A stretch of 17,118 bases of DNA from PALSA-1336 sp964592725 (GTDB taxonomy: Bacteria > Patescibacteriota > Doudnabacteria > UBA920): positions 1 to 17,118 of the forward strand of contig CAZQFQ010000032.1 in NCBI GenBank assembly GCA_964592725.1. The letters are read 5' to 3'. The notes below the pieces were generated by a model that did not search any database, was not told the DNA's origin, and worked only from the letters and a program-made list of their open reading frames with translations. How positions within the stretch are numbered: position 1 is the first letter of the stretch; each line of letters opens with the position of its first letter. Of this stretch, positions 5,684-13,557 are shown piece by piece. The position numbers and the translations under genes are program-made.

Positions 5684-5717
5684 GAAAAAATAAAAGAAGG
5701 GTCCCGCGGGTCGCGGG
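5684..5717 (-). terminator. Terminator of the surface-protein operon
   Basis: Four bases after the stop of the 138-aa gene the minus strand has CCCGCG-ACC-CGCGGG, a perfect 6-bp stem with a 3-base loop (5703-5717), followed by a T-rich run (CTTCTTTTATTTTTT) and two further T6 runs down to about 5653. Both the hairpin and the T-tracts are consistent with efficient termination. Confidence 0.7.
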
Positions 5718-5721
5718 CTTG

Positions 5722-6138
5722 TTACTTGTGTTTGCTTATCACGGGAATGGCGGCGCTAAAAGCGGCTAAGATCATCGGCAAAAGAATGTAATACCCTATC
5801 GGCATTAATTGGTAGTACGTGGTCGTTCCTAACGTGTATTGGCTAACGATCAATGTTTGTGCGTCCCAAAAATACGCCGTGCCAACGATGCCAACGAAAC
5901 ACATAGCAAGCCCGAGCAAGGGAAAGAACAGATAAGCGATTATATCAAAGACAATAAGGACAACACACACAAGGGCAAACTCCATAAGGGTCGCTTTCGG
6001 GGCGGTTGAAACTTGGTAGATCGACGTCGGGGCGGTCGTGGTCCCGTTGTCGTCGTCGGTTTGTGCATAAACTAAACTTAAAGCCATACTTGCCAACAAG
6101 AAAAACACAAGGACCAAAGCAATCGTTTTAGGTTTCAT
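5722..6138 (-). CDS. Polytopic membrane protein with signal-like N-terminus, 138 aa
   Basis: Hydrophobic N-terminal segment (residues 6-25, ending near VYAQ) that could be a cleavable signal peptide or first helix, then a polar Thr-rich loop (~27-47), then three further hydrophobic segments (~50-70, ~74-92, ~110-133). Last gene of the six-gene minus-strand operon, 37 bases after the preceding stop, with GGAAAGTG as ribosome binding site. No family recognised. By size and position it could be a virion or envelope membrane protein, or a chaperone for the neighbouring surface proteins. Confidence 0.78.
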   Translation of the reverse strand: MKPKTIALVLVFFLLASMALSLVYAQTDDDNGTTTAPTSIYQVSTAPKATLMEFALVCVVLIVFDIIAYLFFPLLGLAMCFVGIVGTAYFWDAQTLIVSQYTLGTTTYYQLMPIGYYILLPMILAAFSAAIPVISKHK

Positions 6139-6175
6139 TTTTTCACTTTCCTTTTGTTGTATATTCTCTCTGTTT

Positions 6176-6952
6176 TTACTTAAGGCTTTTTTCCTTCATT
6201 TTAGCGTACAACGCTATACATGCGATTATAACAAAGATCGCCGCCCAAAGCCACGCTTGCCCCGCTATGTCGTTGTTACTTGTTTCGGTCGGCGTCGCCG
6301 TGGTCCCGATCGGCGACGGCGTCGGGGTCGGCGTTGTTGTCGGCGGGGACGTCGGGGTCGGCGTTGGTCCGTTGGCGCTTGCGTACAAATAGATCGACCC
6401 GCCCGTCCACGCGTTTAATCCATAAACAAGAGCTTGCGTAATAACAAGGTCGCTAAAACTTGCAAGTCCCGTTATACCTGTGAAGGTATATTCATGTCCC
6501 GATTGCCAAACCGCAAGATCGCCCAAAGCAGTTATGTTCAAATAAACGTCGGGGGGCGGTGTGTTATATGTCGGACTAAAAGCCGTCAAACTTACCGACG
6601 CGGTTTCACTTGAATTCAAAACCGAAACAATATAGTAACTTTGCCACCCAAATTCAACCGAAACCGCGGACGCTGAAATTTCAATCGCGTCTTGGTTGGG
6701 TTCGCCGTAATTGGCAAAGACAAACGCGAAGGTCGTCCCGCCCGCGGTGTTGTCAAATTGCGCCCCCGATGTCGTGTTAAAGTAAATACTTGTCGGGGAC
6801 CCTGAAAGCGGGATATCTTCGGACGCCGTCGGGGACCCGCTGAAATACGGTATTGTCATATTGTAACCTAGCGTTTGACTATATGCGGACGCGACCAAAC
6901 ATAAAACCAAGATCGCAGCAAGGACCCCCGCCGCTTTGATTTTGCTTTTCAT
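6176..6952 (-). CDS. Secreted, membrane-anchored surface protein, 258 aa
   Basis: I choose the ATG at 6952 rather than an upstream in-frame start at 7000, because it lies two bases past the previous stop, has AGGGGCGATC upstream and begins a classic signal peptide (MKSKIKAAGVLAAILVLCLV, cut near AYSQ). Residues ~27-190 are a beta-rich extracellular domain with NxT/NxS sequons. A Thr/Pro linker (~195-222, PTPTPTSPPTTTPTPTPSP) precedes a single membrane helix (~232-250) and a short basic tail. The end of the domain (NITA ... WTGGSIYL) resembles part of the neighbouring larger surface protein. Probably a spike, adhesin or accessory surface glycoprotein. Confidence 0.85.
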   Translation of the reverse strand: MKSKIKAAGVLAAILVLCLVASAYSQTLGYNMTIPYFSGSPTASEDIPLSGSPTSIYFNTTSGAQFDNTAGGTTFAFVFANYGEPNQDAIEISASAVSVEFGWQSYYIVSVLNSSETASVSLTAFSPTYNTPPPDVYLNITALGDLAVWQSGHEYTFTGITGLASFSDLVITQALVYGLNAWTGGSIYLYASANGPTPTPTSPPTTTPTPTPSPIGTTATPTETSNNDIAGQAWLWAAIFVIIACIALYAKMKEKSLK

Positions 6953-6954
6953 TT

Positions 6955-8814
6955 TTAGATCGCCCCTATAAGACTTTGTTTTCGACTTGCAAAAACGCAA
7001 GCCATGACAACCGCGGCGATCAAAATAAATATGATTAGCAAGTCAAGAGAGGACGCGTCGCCAACGTCGTTTAAGTTGTCGCCCGCGGCGCTTGGGTTCG
7101 GGGTTACAGTTACCGATGTTGTGATGTATGCGTAATCTGATTCGGGAAAGCCGCCGTTATTCTCTGTGTAGTTCGGGGGCGGTAGCTGATAAAAGGCGGC
7201 GTCGATCGTACTGTTTCCCGTGCCCACGTTAATTGTCACGGTGTCGCCGTTGGTCGCCAGGACTGTTACATTTCCCTGTGTGGACACACCACTTAAGGCA
7301 TATCCCGCGTCGGGCGCGAATGTGACGTTATAGGTCCCCGAGTTAAGCGGCAAGGTTATGTTTTCCGCGGGGCTTGGCAAAGTGCTAACCCCTGTAACCG
7401 AGCTTATGGCGGCGTTGTTCGTGTTGATTGTTACGGCGGGCCGGGTCGTGGTTATTACTAGATTTAGGTTGCCCCCTGTCAACGTGTTTAATGAGAAGTA
7501 ACTAAACGCCGACGGCGTAAAGCCGCTTTCAAGTTGCAAGCTTTGTCCGTCGCCAAGGGTTAACAGGTCCGACGCGGTTATGTTGAAAGTCGATTCAATG
7601 TTGTAAGACGACGGCGAAAGCTGTTCGTTCAATCCGACGGGCGCGTTTGCAAGTGTGTTCGTATAATTATAATAAACGATCGCTAAGTTTCCTTCTTGCG
7701 GGGTTAAACCCGCGGTTGCATACAGATTGCACAAGAAAAGAACTAAGACTTCGTTTGCGCTTGACGGCGGCGAAAGCGGCGTCGAAACATAGTTTGCTAA
7801 CCCGAATACGGTCGCATGATTGAGCGCGTCGCTTAATGAGTTATCAAAGGACCCGTAAAACGGCAAGGACCCGTAAATATTCGAATAATCATAGTCGCCG
7901 CTTACCTCATAGTTATCGATGTTGCTGTAATTTACCGTCGTGTTAAATGGGACCGTTAAAGTAGATTCATAAACCGCGCCCGCCGCGGGTACGGGGGTCG
8001 GCGCGGGTGTTGGCGTCGGGGTCGGGGTTGGTCGCGGTGTTGCTGTTGGTCGCGGTGTCGGCGTCGGCGCGGGTGTTGGCACCGTGGACGGGTTAACATA
8101 AATTTGCATGTTGCTAAACCAACCCGAGCCGCAACCGTTCGGGTATTGCGTCGCACTATCCGCGCCCCATGACCAAATTTGACACCAAGGTATCACAAAG
8201 GCGGGCGTGACATGTTGCCCGACGCTATAATCGCTTGAATATCCCGATTGTGCTAAGATGTAAGCGGGCACCGTGAAGGACCAATAAACCGCGGTCCAAC
8301 CTTGCCCCCAATGGACATATCCGTCGTCGCTAACCCCTGACGTTATTTCGTTCGGCAAAACGGCGTTTGGTGTCCCGTCGATCTCGGACATACCCGTCGC
8401 GCCCGCGTCGGTCCAACCCGCCCCCGTACCGTACCAATCGACGCCCAAACGTGCCCCCGCCCAATCGCCCGAATAAGTCCCCGACGTTTTGATCTCGCAT
8501 TCAATAACCACGGTGTCGCCCGCCGCCAAGGGAATATTATAATAATCCATGGCACCCGCTTGTAAAGCGGCGTTTGGGTCGATTCTTAAAGTATAGTCCC
8601 CGTCGTAAGTGGTTGTCGTGTCTTGATAAATTCCATACGTGGACGTGGGCACCTGATAACCCCAAGGCGTATCAGTGACCCAACCGCTAGGGAAACCCGC
8701 TAAGTTGCTGTTTGTTGCTTGTGCGGTTGGAATATGGACCGCGCCTAAAGCCAAGGACAAAATAAACGCCGTAGCTAAGACGGCGACAATTAACTTTCTG
8801 CTTTTCTGTTTCAT
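6955..8814 (-). CDS. Large secreted multidomain surface protein, ~619 aa
   Basis: Start set at the ATG at 8814; a GTG at 8826 in frame would overlap the AGGGTGTC binding site. Signal peptide of about 33 residues ending TAQA. Domain 1 (~40-245) is rich in Trp and Gly with a GDYTLRID opening and WSFTVPAY, WFSNMQIYVNP strands, resembling a jelly-roll carbohydrate-binding module. A ~32-residue Thr/Pro linker follows (about 245-277). Domain 2 (~280-460) is beta-rich with many NxT/NxS sites. Domain 3 (~462-541) looks like an InlB-type beta repeat (GYALSGVSTQGNVTV ... STIDAAF). A membrane helix (~590-609) and a short RKQ tail end it. Probably a spike or adhesin binding host surface glycans; that role is inference. 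Confidence 0.88.
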   Translation of the reverse strand: MKQKSRKLIVAVLATAFILSLALGAVHIPTAQATNSNLAGFPSGWVTDTPWGYQVPTSTYGIYQDTTTTYDGDYTLRIDPNAALQAGAMDYYNIPLAAGDTVVIECEIKTSGTYSGDWAGARLGVDWYGTGAGWTDAGATGMSEIDGTPNAVLPNEITSGVSDDGYVHWGQGWTAVYWSFTVPAYILAQSGYSSDYSVGQHVTPAFVIPWCQIWSWGADSATQYPNGCGSGWFSNMQIYVNPSTVPTPAPTPTPRPTATPRPTPTPTPTPAPTPVPAAGAVYESTLTVPFNTTVNYSNIDNYEVSGDYDYSNIYGSLPFYGSFDNSLSDALNHATVFGLANYVSTPLSPPSSANEVLVLFLCNLYATAGLTPQEGNLAIVYYNYTNTLANAPVGLNEQLSPSSYNIESTFNITASDLLTLGDGQSLQLESGFTPSAFSYFSLNTLTGGNLNLVITTTRPAVTINTNNAAISSVTGVSTLPSPAENITLPLNSGTYNVTFAPDAGYALSGVSTQGNVTVLATNGDTVTINVGTGNSTIDAAFYQLPPPNYTENNGGFPESDYAYITTSVTVTPNPSAAGDNLNDVGDASSLDLLIIFILIAAVVMACVFASRKQSLIGAI

Positions 8815-8829
8815 TTTTGGTGACACCCT

Positions 8830-9189
8830 TTATTTTTCCATAATGATTAACCCGACGCCTAACCCAAAGAATAGGACCGTCGCTATTTCTAAATAGCTGT
8901 CGAAAGGCGCGGGAATTCCCATAAGCGGAAATTCTCCGCTGATAACCGCGTAATAAGTAACCATGACGGCGGCAACAAACGCGATCATGGTTCCCGTGGA
9001 ATTTAAGCCCGTGTCAAGGAAATTGACGCCCGCCAAGATACCCGTCGCTATCGCGCCCGAGATCGCCAACCATAAGTTAAGCCCGCTGAAAAAAGCAAAG
9101 TTGCCCGTGACAATTACAAAAGCGATCGAAGGGACCAACGTAATCAAAAGAAAAGCCGCGCCCAATGTTAAATGAAGTTCGGTCGGCAT
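8830..9189 (-). CDS. Four-helix membrane protein, 119 aa
   Basis: ATG at 9189 comes two bases after the stop of the 680-aa gene. Nearly the whole protein is hydrophobic, with four segments at residues ~7-28, ~35-55, ~65-84 and ~98-116, joined by very short loops and ending MEK. No enzyme motif is visible. Encoded between two large surface proteins, it may be an envelope protein, a membrane scaffold or a partner of the four-helix C-terminus of the 680-aa protein. No family recognised. Confidence 0.82.
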   Translation of the reverse strand: MPTELHLTLGAAFLLITLVPSIAFVIVTGNFAFFSGLNLWLAISGAIATGILAGVNFLDTGLNSTGTMIAFVAAVMVTYYAVISGEFPLMGIPAPFDSYLEIATVLFFGLGVGLIIMEK

Positions 9190-9191
9190 GG

Positions 9192-11234
9192 CTAAGACCT
9201 GACTATAAGCAGAATGATTAGAGCCATGACCACGATTAAAATCGTATAAAGCGGAAAGCTGAACGCGATTCGGTCAATAACTATGGCAATCGTTAGTCCC
9301 GCCATGTAACCCGCTTGGCTATTTCTTTTTCGCATGACGTAAGTTGTCGCCAAGGGCAACGCGGCAAGAACGATTAACCCGTAAAGGATAACGGCGCTTG
9401 CGGTCCAAAGGTCCACGGCTAACCAACCAAGACCCAAACCGTATAACGCCGCCGAAAGCCACGGGAAATTAAGTACGCCCGTTGGACCCGCGTTTGGGTT
9501 GGGGGTCGTGGTCGCCGAGGGCGTCGGGCTTGTCGCGGCGGTTGTGTATTCGGGGTTTTCCCAATGCAAGACATATTCGGGCGAATTAAAATTAGTATTA
9601 TACACGGCGTCAAAGATCGTAACCTCTAAACCTTGATATTGATCGTACGTATGGACGTTCGCGCCTTGGACCGTTACGGAAAAAACCCCGTTTAGAAATT
9701 CGTTGTTTAAAACTCTCTGTTGAAAGTTTCCTTCGGGTACATGGGCGAGATCAATAACGGGCAAGCTTACCACGGTGAAAGCCAAGGCGGGACCGACCGC
9801 GGCGTCGGCGGCTTCGGACGTGTCAAAAACGGCGGGCAAAGTCGTATAGACGTTGGTTGTGCTTAAATTGTATTGTCCGACGGCGACGGGGGAAAATAGG
9901 TACGTAACATTAAACGTGAAAGTGTACGCGACCCCGTCGGTTAATTCAAAGTTTGTTGTGTTGGCGTTGACAACTCCATAAGGCGCGGGCGAAACCGAAA
10001 CCGAAATATCGTCTTTCGCGTCCGAAAGGCTAAACACCGCGGAAATATTGAACGCTTGATTAATAACCAATGACACGACGGGCTGATCTGAAACCCCAAT
10101 CCGGCCTAGCGACGCGATACCCCATGTGGAATATATCCCATGGAAAAACCAACCGTTGTACGGGGACGCGGTGAAAGTGACGCGGTCGCCGATCGTAAAG
10201 TTTTGCGTCCAACTATCGTCAATAATCCCAAGGGTTCCCGATGTGTTGGCGGTCGTGTCATTAAACATGAATTGCCCGCCTTTCGTTGTGGACATGCCCA
10301 CCGCGTATTTAGTGGACGGCGCATAAGTAAAATAAGCCGTGACTGTTTCGCCGCCCGTCGGGACCGATAACTCAAAGGGGTTTTCCGTTTGGGTCGTGGT
10401 CGTTGACCCCGCCGTTATGGAGAAATGCGAAAAAGCATAACCCGCAATCGTGTTGGGGTACGCTTGGACGTAAAGGTTTTCCCCCGCGGGAAAACCATAT
10501 TCACCGTTGCCCCCGCTGTTAGGATTAAGCGGCGGGACGGGTCCAAGTCCCCAATCTGTCCAACTGATACCGCCGCCCGTTTCATTAACAAAAGTCATAA
10601 GCTCGTCGGTCGCGGAGATCGGCGACGCATAGACACTTATTGTGTGGTCGTTGCTTATGTCGTTAAACGAATAGGACCCCGAGATCGCGGCGTTTGACCC
10701 GTCCACTACAACGCTTGTTATTTGATACCCTGACATAGCTGAATAAACATAAGTTTGCGATTGTCCCGCATAAAATTCTATAACGCCCGTCGGCGTCATT
10801 AAAACGTCGGGTCCCGCATACGCGGCGATCTGATACGTCCCCGCGGGGGCGGCGGCAAAATCCGCGGTTATGGTCCATGTAAAAGACGACGCGACGATTT
10901 CAAAAGACAAGGGGTTACTAAACGATTCGCCGATGATCTCGCCGTTTGCGTTGTCCGTAATATACCAACCCGTGAACGTGTCGCCCGTGTTGGGGCGGGC
11001 GTCGAAAGTTATGTTTTCGCCAACGGGAAACCCAAAGGTCCCCGCGTCCCCTGACGACGGCAAAGGCGGGTTATTGTTTTCCCATAAAACCGACCCTTCG
11101 CTAGCTGGATAAGCCGCTAGTGTGCATGATTGGACCGTTTGCGCTTTCACCGCGGGCAACGCCGCGAGTAATGGACTTAAGACAAATAAAACCACGGCTA
11201 ACGCCGTGAAGATTTTTTTAAATGACTGTTTCAT
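9192..11234 (-). CDS. Secreted protein with four beta-repeats and four C-terminal membrane helices, 680 aa
   Basis: Signal peptide of ~31 residues (cut near VKAQ). Four tandem repeats of InlB/bacterial-repeat type end in TITADFA (~127), HTISVYA (~203), TVTAYFT (~303) and NISAVFS (~402). Repeats 1 and 3 share FPVGENITFDARPNT versus FPAGENLYVQAYPNT, clear evidence of duplication. A separate beta domain covers ~408-565, then a short Thr/Pro linker (~568-583). The C-terminus has about four membrane helices (~588-606, ~611-632, ~642-659, ~661-679), unusual for this class, which normally has one anchor. Ribosome binding site AGGGGTTG. Largest protein in the window; a main spike or envelope protein is plausible. 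Confidence 0.88.
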   Translation of the reverse strand: MKQSFKKIFTALAVVLFVLSPLLAALPAVKAQTVQSCTLAAYPASEGSVLWENNNPPLPSSGDAGTFGFPVGENITFDARPNTGDTFTGWYITDNANGEIIGESFSNPLSFEIVASSFTWTITADFAAAPAGTYQIAAYAGPDVLMTPTGVIEFYAGQSQTYVYSAMSGYQITSVVVDGSNAAISGSYSFNDISNDHTISVYASPISATDELMTFVNETGGGISWTDWGLGPVPPLNPNSGGNGEYGFPAGENLYVQAYPNTIAGYAFSHFSITAGSTTTTQTENPFELSVPTGGETVTAYFTYAPSTKYAVGMSTTKGGQFMFNDTTANTSGTLGIIDDSWTQNFTIGDRVTFTASPYNGWFFHGIYSTWGIASLGRIGVSDQPVVSLVINQAFNISAVFSLSDAKDDISVSVSPAPYGVVNANTTNFELTDGVAYTFTFNVTYLFSPVAVGQYNLSTTNVYTTLPAVFDTSEAADAAVGPALAFTVVSLPVIDLAHVPEGNFQQRVLNNEFLNGVFSVTVQGANVHTYDQYQGLEVTIFDAVYNTNFNSPEYVLHWENPEYTTAATSPTPSATTTPNPNAGPTGVLNFPWLSAALYGLGLGWLAVDLWTASAVILYGLIVLAALPLATTYVMRKRNSQAGYMAGLTIAIVIDRIAFSFPLYTILIVVMALIILLIVRS

Positions 11235-11274
11235 TTTGAATGCAACCCCTTTGGTTTATATTCTGTTGATTGGC

Positions 11275-11283
11275 GATTTAAGC
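11275..11283 (-). promoter_or_regulatory. Possible TATA-like box for the 680-aa gene
   Basis: Minus-strand GCTTAAATC lies about 41 bases before the ATG at 11234, just after a T-rich terminator. It would allow separate transcription of the large surface protein and the four genes behind it. The match to a TATA element is weak. Confidence 0.3.
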
Positions 11284-11286
11284 TTT

Positions 11287-11302
11287 AAAAAAAGAAAAGG
11301 GG
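11287..11302 (-). terminator. T-rich terminator after the first operon gene
   Basis: On the minus strand, 24 bases past the stop of the 121-aa gene, CCCCTTTTCTTTTTTT forms a near-continuous T-tract without a hairpin, the simple form of archaeal intrinsic terminator. If partial, it would make the first gene's message more abundant than the rest. Confidence 0.55.
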
Positions 11303-11325
11303 TGAAGGGTTGAAAGAAAGGTCGC

Positions 11326-11691
11326 TTATGCGGTTGGGCGGTGTGTGTACATTTCAAAGACGGCGAAAACGACTAGCAAGGTTAGCAACGAGGGCATACC
11401 CACGGTCCATAAGGTTTTCATTGTGCTGGACCAACCCGTCAAGTTTGCGGAGAACACGAACGACATAGCGATAGGGTACCCGACACCGATTATGGCGATT
11501 GCAAAGATTAGCTCAAAGATTTCCCCGACCCTAGACGCGGCTTTGCTGTTACTAACGAAAGCGGTTAGCCCCAACATGGCAACGATTCGCGAGATTGCGG
11601 CGTTTGCTTTCTGTACTTCGATCGGATTCTCTGCTCTGATTGCGGCGGATTTTTCTTTCAAAGCGGCTTGAAGTTTTTTAATTGGATTCAT
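11326..11691 (-). CDS. Two-helix membrane protein, 121 aa, candidate major coat protein
   Basis: The in-frame GTG at 11727 would lie against the TATA box and could not be in the transcript, so I use the ATG at 11691 with AGGGA upstream. The N-terminal ~40 residues are a charged helix (MNPIKKLQAALKEKSAAIRA), then a middle amphipathic part, then two membrane helices (~56-78 and ~98-115). No signal peptide. First gene behind the strongest promoter of the operon and followed by its own T-tract, an arrangement typical of an abundant product. Its small two-helix form recalls coat proteins of membrane-containing archaeal viruses, but I see no sequence match. Confidence 0.78.
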   Translation of the reverse strand: MNPIKKLQAALKEKSAAIRAENPIEVQKANAAISRIVAMLGLTAFVSNSKAASRVGEIFELIFAIAIIGVGYPIAMSFVFSANLTGWSSTMKTLWTVGMPSLLTLLVVFAVFEMYTHRPTA

Positions 11692-11721
11692 GCTTTTTTT
11701 CCCTGAAAATACATAATGCGT

Positions 11722-11749
11722 TGTCACTGAATATATAATTTGGGTGACA
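11722..11749. promoter_or_regulatory. Inverted repeat flanking TATA box, candidate operator
   Basis: TGTCAC (11722-11727) and GTGACA (11744-11749) are perfect inverted halves separated by 16 bases, and the TATA element (minus-strand AATTATATAT, about 11731-11740) lies between them. A dimeric repressor bound here would block TATA-binding protein. The TATA is about 45 bases before the 121-aa gene, so the site probably controls the surface-protein operon, possibly both directions. Confidence 0.5.
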
Positions 11750-11750
11750 C

Positions 11751-11781
11751 GTTCGCCGCAAAGCTTTTCAATGTTCGCCGC
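11751..11781. promoter_or_regulatory. Spaced direct repeat GTTCGCCGC
   Basis: GTTCGCCGC occurs at 11751-11759 and 11773-11781, 22 bases apart, about two helical turns, so both copies face the same side of the DNA. It lies between the divergent starts, upstream of the plus-strand operon. Candidate activator or repressor site. Confidence 0.35.
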
Positions 11782-11812
11782 CTTAATTCATTTCCCTTGA
11801 AGGGTTGGCAGA

Positions 11813-12376
11813 TTGGAAAGACAAATTAACGGTTTTAACGAGGGCGATATCCGCGTCGTTGTCCTTGCGAACAAAAGGCACCAAATTGTGCGTTGTCCTG
11901 TGAAAGAAAATAAAGCGTACTTGACCAAGCGGGTTTTTATCGGTTTCACCGCCGACGATGTCGGGCAAGTGAAAGTTCGGTCGCGGCGTCCCCCTTTCCG
12001 TGTGGATTGGTTTAACGGAATCTTGTGGCGTCAAGGAATGACGAACGCGATTGCGTGGGACCCAAAGCCCGATGAACCCCAAGACACCGAGGTCGAAATC
12101 GGGAAAGCGACTTCTTGGGGCAATAAAAAAGACGAGTTGCCCCCGTTGACCATGGAAGAAAACGCATCATTTATCGACCGCTTAATCGCGGCGGGTAAAG
12201 CCAAAGACAAGAAAGTGATAGGCGGCGTCGAATTGATCGTTATCATGGGTATGCTTGGAATAATTTTTGTCGCGGTCGTGCTTAACTTGTTCGGCGTACA
12301 TTTCGGGGTTTCGCAAATTCACACGGTCGTAACAACCACGGCGACGCCGACGCCGACCCCGATCGTTTTACCTTAA
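11813..12376 (+). CDS. Tail-anchored protein with Thr/Pro tip, 187 aa, TTG start
   Basis: The TTG at 11813 is the first usable start after an in-frame TGA at 11798 and is preceded by GAAGGG at the right spacing. The N-terminal ~140 residues are soluble, with a strand-rich basic part (DIRVVVLANKRHQIVRCPV, then AYLTKRVFIGFTADD) and an acidic/Pro-rich part. One membrane helix covers ~141-162, followed by a short exposed tail ending TATPTPTPIVLP. There is no signal peptide, so most of the protein should face the cytoplasm or particle interior. It opens the plus-strand operon. Possibly a matrix-like or assembly protein; no family recognised. Confidence 0.8.
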   Translation: MERQINGFNEGDIRVVVLANKRHQIVRCPVKENKAYLTKRVFIGFTADDVGQVKVRSRRPPFRVDWFNGILWRQGMTNAIAWDPKPDEPQDTEVEIGKATSWGNKKDELPPLTMEENASFIDRLIAAGKAKDKKVIGGVELIVIMGMLGIIFVAVVLNLFGVHFGVSQIHTVVTTTATPTPTPIVLP

Positions 12377-12389
12377 GCGAGGTTTGAAC

Positions 12390-12968
12390 GTGACGCAAGA
12401 AAAACAAAAGCCCGCGGGCGAGGGGAAAGTTGGCGACGACGCGGTTAACTCTCTCGTTTTCTCTACCGCCGCGCCGAAGTCCGTTAAGGGTGTTGAAGCC
12501 CAACCCAAACCCCTTAACGAACAAACCCCCAAGTCGCCCGCGGGCACCGCTGAAAAGAAAACCGAGCCAATGCTTTTAATCGATTCTAAAAAGCTTGACA
12601 CTGCTTTCGCCGTCATAGAACGCATTATAGACATTGTCAAAGGCACCAAGGACGTAAGAAACCGCTTAAGTGCGATCTTGGACCCTAAAAACCCCAAAAC
12701 GTCAAGCAAACTAAACGCCGAACAGGTTAACATGCTCATAGATTCTTATTGGTTTTATAATACCTATGGCGATCTGTACAAAGGCGTTAAGACGTTAGCT
12801 GACGAAATGGTTTTGGACATGTTGAGCTTGGACGGGCACGGCGTCGAAAAAGCAATCCAATTAACCGCGGCGATCGAACAGTCCAAACTTTTAAACACGC
12901 TTTACGGGTCCACGCAAGAACAAAGAACCCGTTTGCCTTCTTTCAAAAAGGAAGCGACTAAACAGTGA
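12390..12968 (+). CDS. Soluble helical protein with disordered N-terminus, 192 aa
   Basis: I use the GTG at 12390, six bases after GAGGT; a TTG at 12384 would lie against that motif. Residues ~1-62 are Pro/Lys/Thr-rich and look disordered. The remaining ~130 residues are mainly helical, including IDSKKLDTAFAVIERIIDIV, a segment with YWFYNTYGDLYKGV, and VEKAIQLTAAIEQSKLLNTLYG. No membrane helix, cysteine cluster or enzyme motif. A disordered, basic N-terminus joined to a helical bundle suits an internal virion or scaffold protein, but this is only an inference. Stop overlaps the next start (GTGA). Confidence 0.78.
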   Translation: MTQEKQKPAGEGKVGDDAVNSLVFSTAAPKSVKGVEAQPKPLNEQTPKSPAGTAEKKTEPMLLIDSKKLDTAFAVIERIIDIVKGTKDVRNRLSAILDPKNPKTSSKLNAEQVNMLIDSYWFYNTYGDLYKGVKTLADEMVLDMLSLDGHGVEKAIQLTAAIEQSKLLNTLYGSTQEQRTRLPSFKKEATKQ

Positions 12969-13114
12969 TCGCCCCCGCCGCTTTACTTTTGCTTATCCCA
13001 TGGGGCTTGTTTTGTTTGCCGCCAATGGTTGCAACGTGGCAAACCCGCAAGATCGCCAAGCTTCTCAAAGACATGGGGTTGGACCTAAAATATTATTGGT
13101 ACGTGGAAAAATGA
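12965..13114 (+). CDS. Single-helix membrane microprotein, 49 aa
   Basis: GTG at 12965 overlaps the upstream TGA (GTGA), and its own stop overlaps the next ATG (ATGA). One hydrophobic helix at the N-terminus (residues 2-22, IAPAALLLLIPWGLFCLPPMV) is followed by a basic amphipathic helix (TRKIAKLLKDMGLDLKYYW). The frame 13000-13110 upstream of the next gene is a shadow of this one. Very small coat-like or assembly proteins have this form; no family recognised. Confidence 0.68.
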   Translation: MIAPAALLLLIPWGLFCLPPMVATWQTRKIAKLLKDMGLDLKYYWYVEK

Positions 13115-13557
13115 TTAGCCGCCTTAAACCTTTGTTGACGAAAGCGGGCTTGCTGTTTTGGTCCTTGGTCCGACGCTTAGAACGCGTCATATATCCGACC
13201 GAGGTAAAGACGCGGGGCTTTGTCGCCGAGGTCCTTTTGTTGGCGGCGTCGATCTTTGTCTATACCCCGCTTGTCGTTGATTCATGCGTCTTTTATACGG
13301 CGGGCGGCGTAACCGTGAATAGTTATTTCGGCGGGTCCGCGCCCACGTCAACCAATGGGTTATCGATCATAACGGGGTTGCCGCCCGATGGCGTGATCGG
13401 CGCTTACGTGATCGTGACCGCCTTAATCTTTTTGGACCTGTTCGTCGGGGTTCGCGCCTTGGTCCATTTAAGATTAATGTGCTTGGAAACTTTGAAGGAA
13501 TTACGATCAGAAAAAAAACAGTTTAGCGAGTTTATGGAGTGTGTTAGTGTAGAATGA
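13111..13557 (+). CDS. Two-helix membrane protein, 148 aa
   Basis: The ATG at 13111 overlaps the preceding stop; the longer frame from 13000 would lie across the microprotein gene. A basic N-terminal region (~1-35) leads to a first membrane helix (~36-56, FVAEVLLLAASIFVYTPLVV), an exposed Gly/Ser/Thr-rich loop with a Cys (~57-92), a second helix (~95-116, IGAYVIVTALIFLDLFVGV), and a charged, probably cytoplasmic helix (LETLKELRSEKKQF). Both termini are predicted inside. Part of the membrane-protein cassette leading to the ATPase. Function unknown. Confidence 0.78.
   Translation: MISRLKPLLTKAGLLFWSLVRRLERVIYPTEVKTRGFVAEVLLLAASIFVYTPLVVDSCVFYTAGGVTVNSYFGGSAPTSTNGLSIITGLPPDGVIGAYVIVTALIFLDLFVGVRALVHLRLMCLETLKELRSEKKQFSEFMECVSVE

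Noticed and set aside
11692..11727. GTG start at 11727 for the 121-aa membrane protein
   Set aside because: It falls a few bases from the TATA box, so it would not be transcribed; the ATG at 11691 has a binding site and the right distance.
13000..13110. N-terminal extension of the 148-aa membrane protein
   Set aside because: It lies inside the coupled 49-aa microprotein gene; the ATG at 13111 overlaps that gene's stop in the style used throughout the operon.
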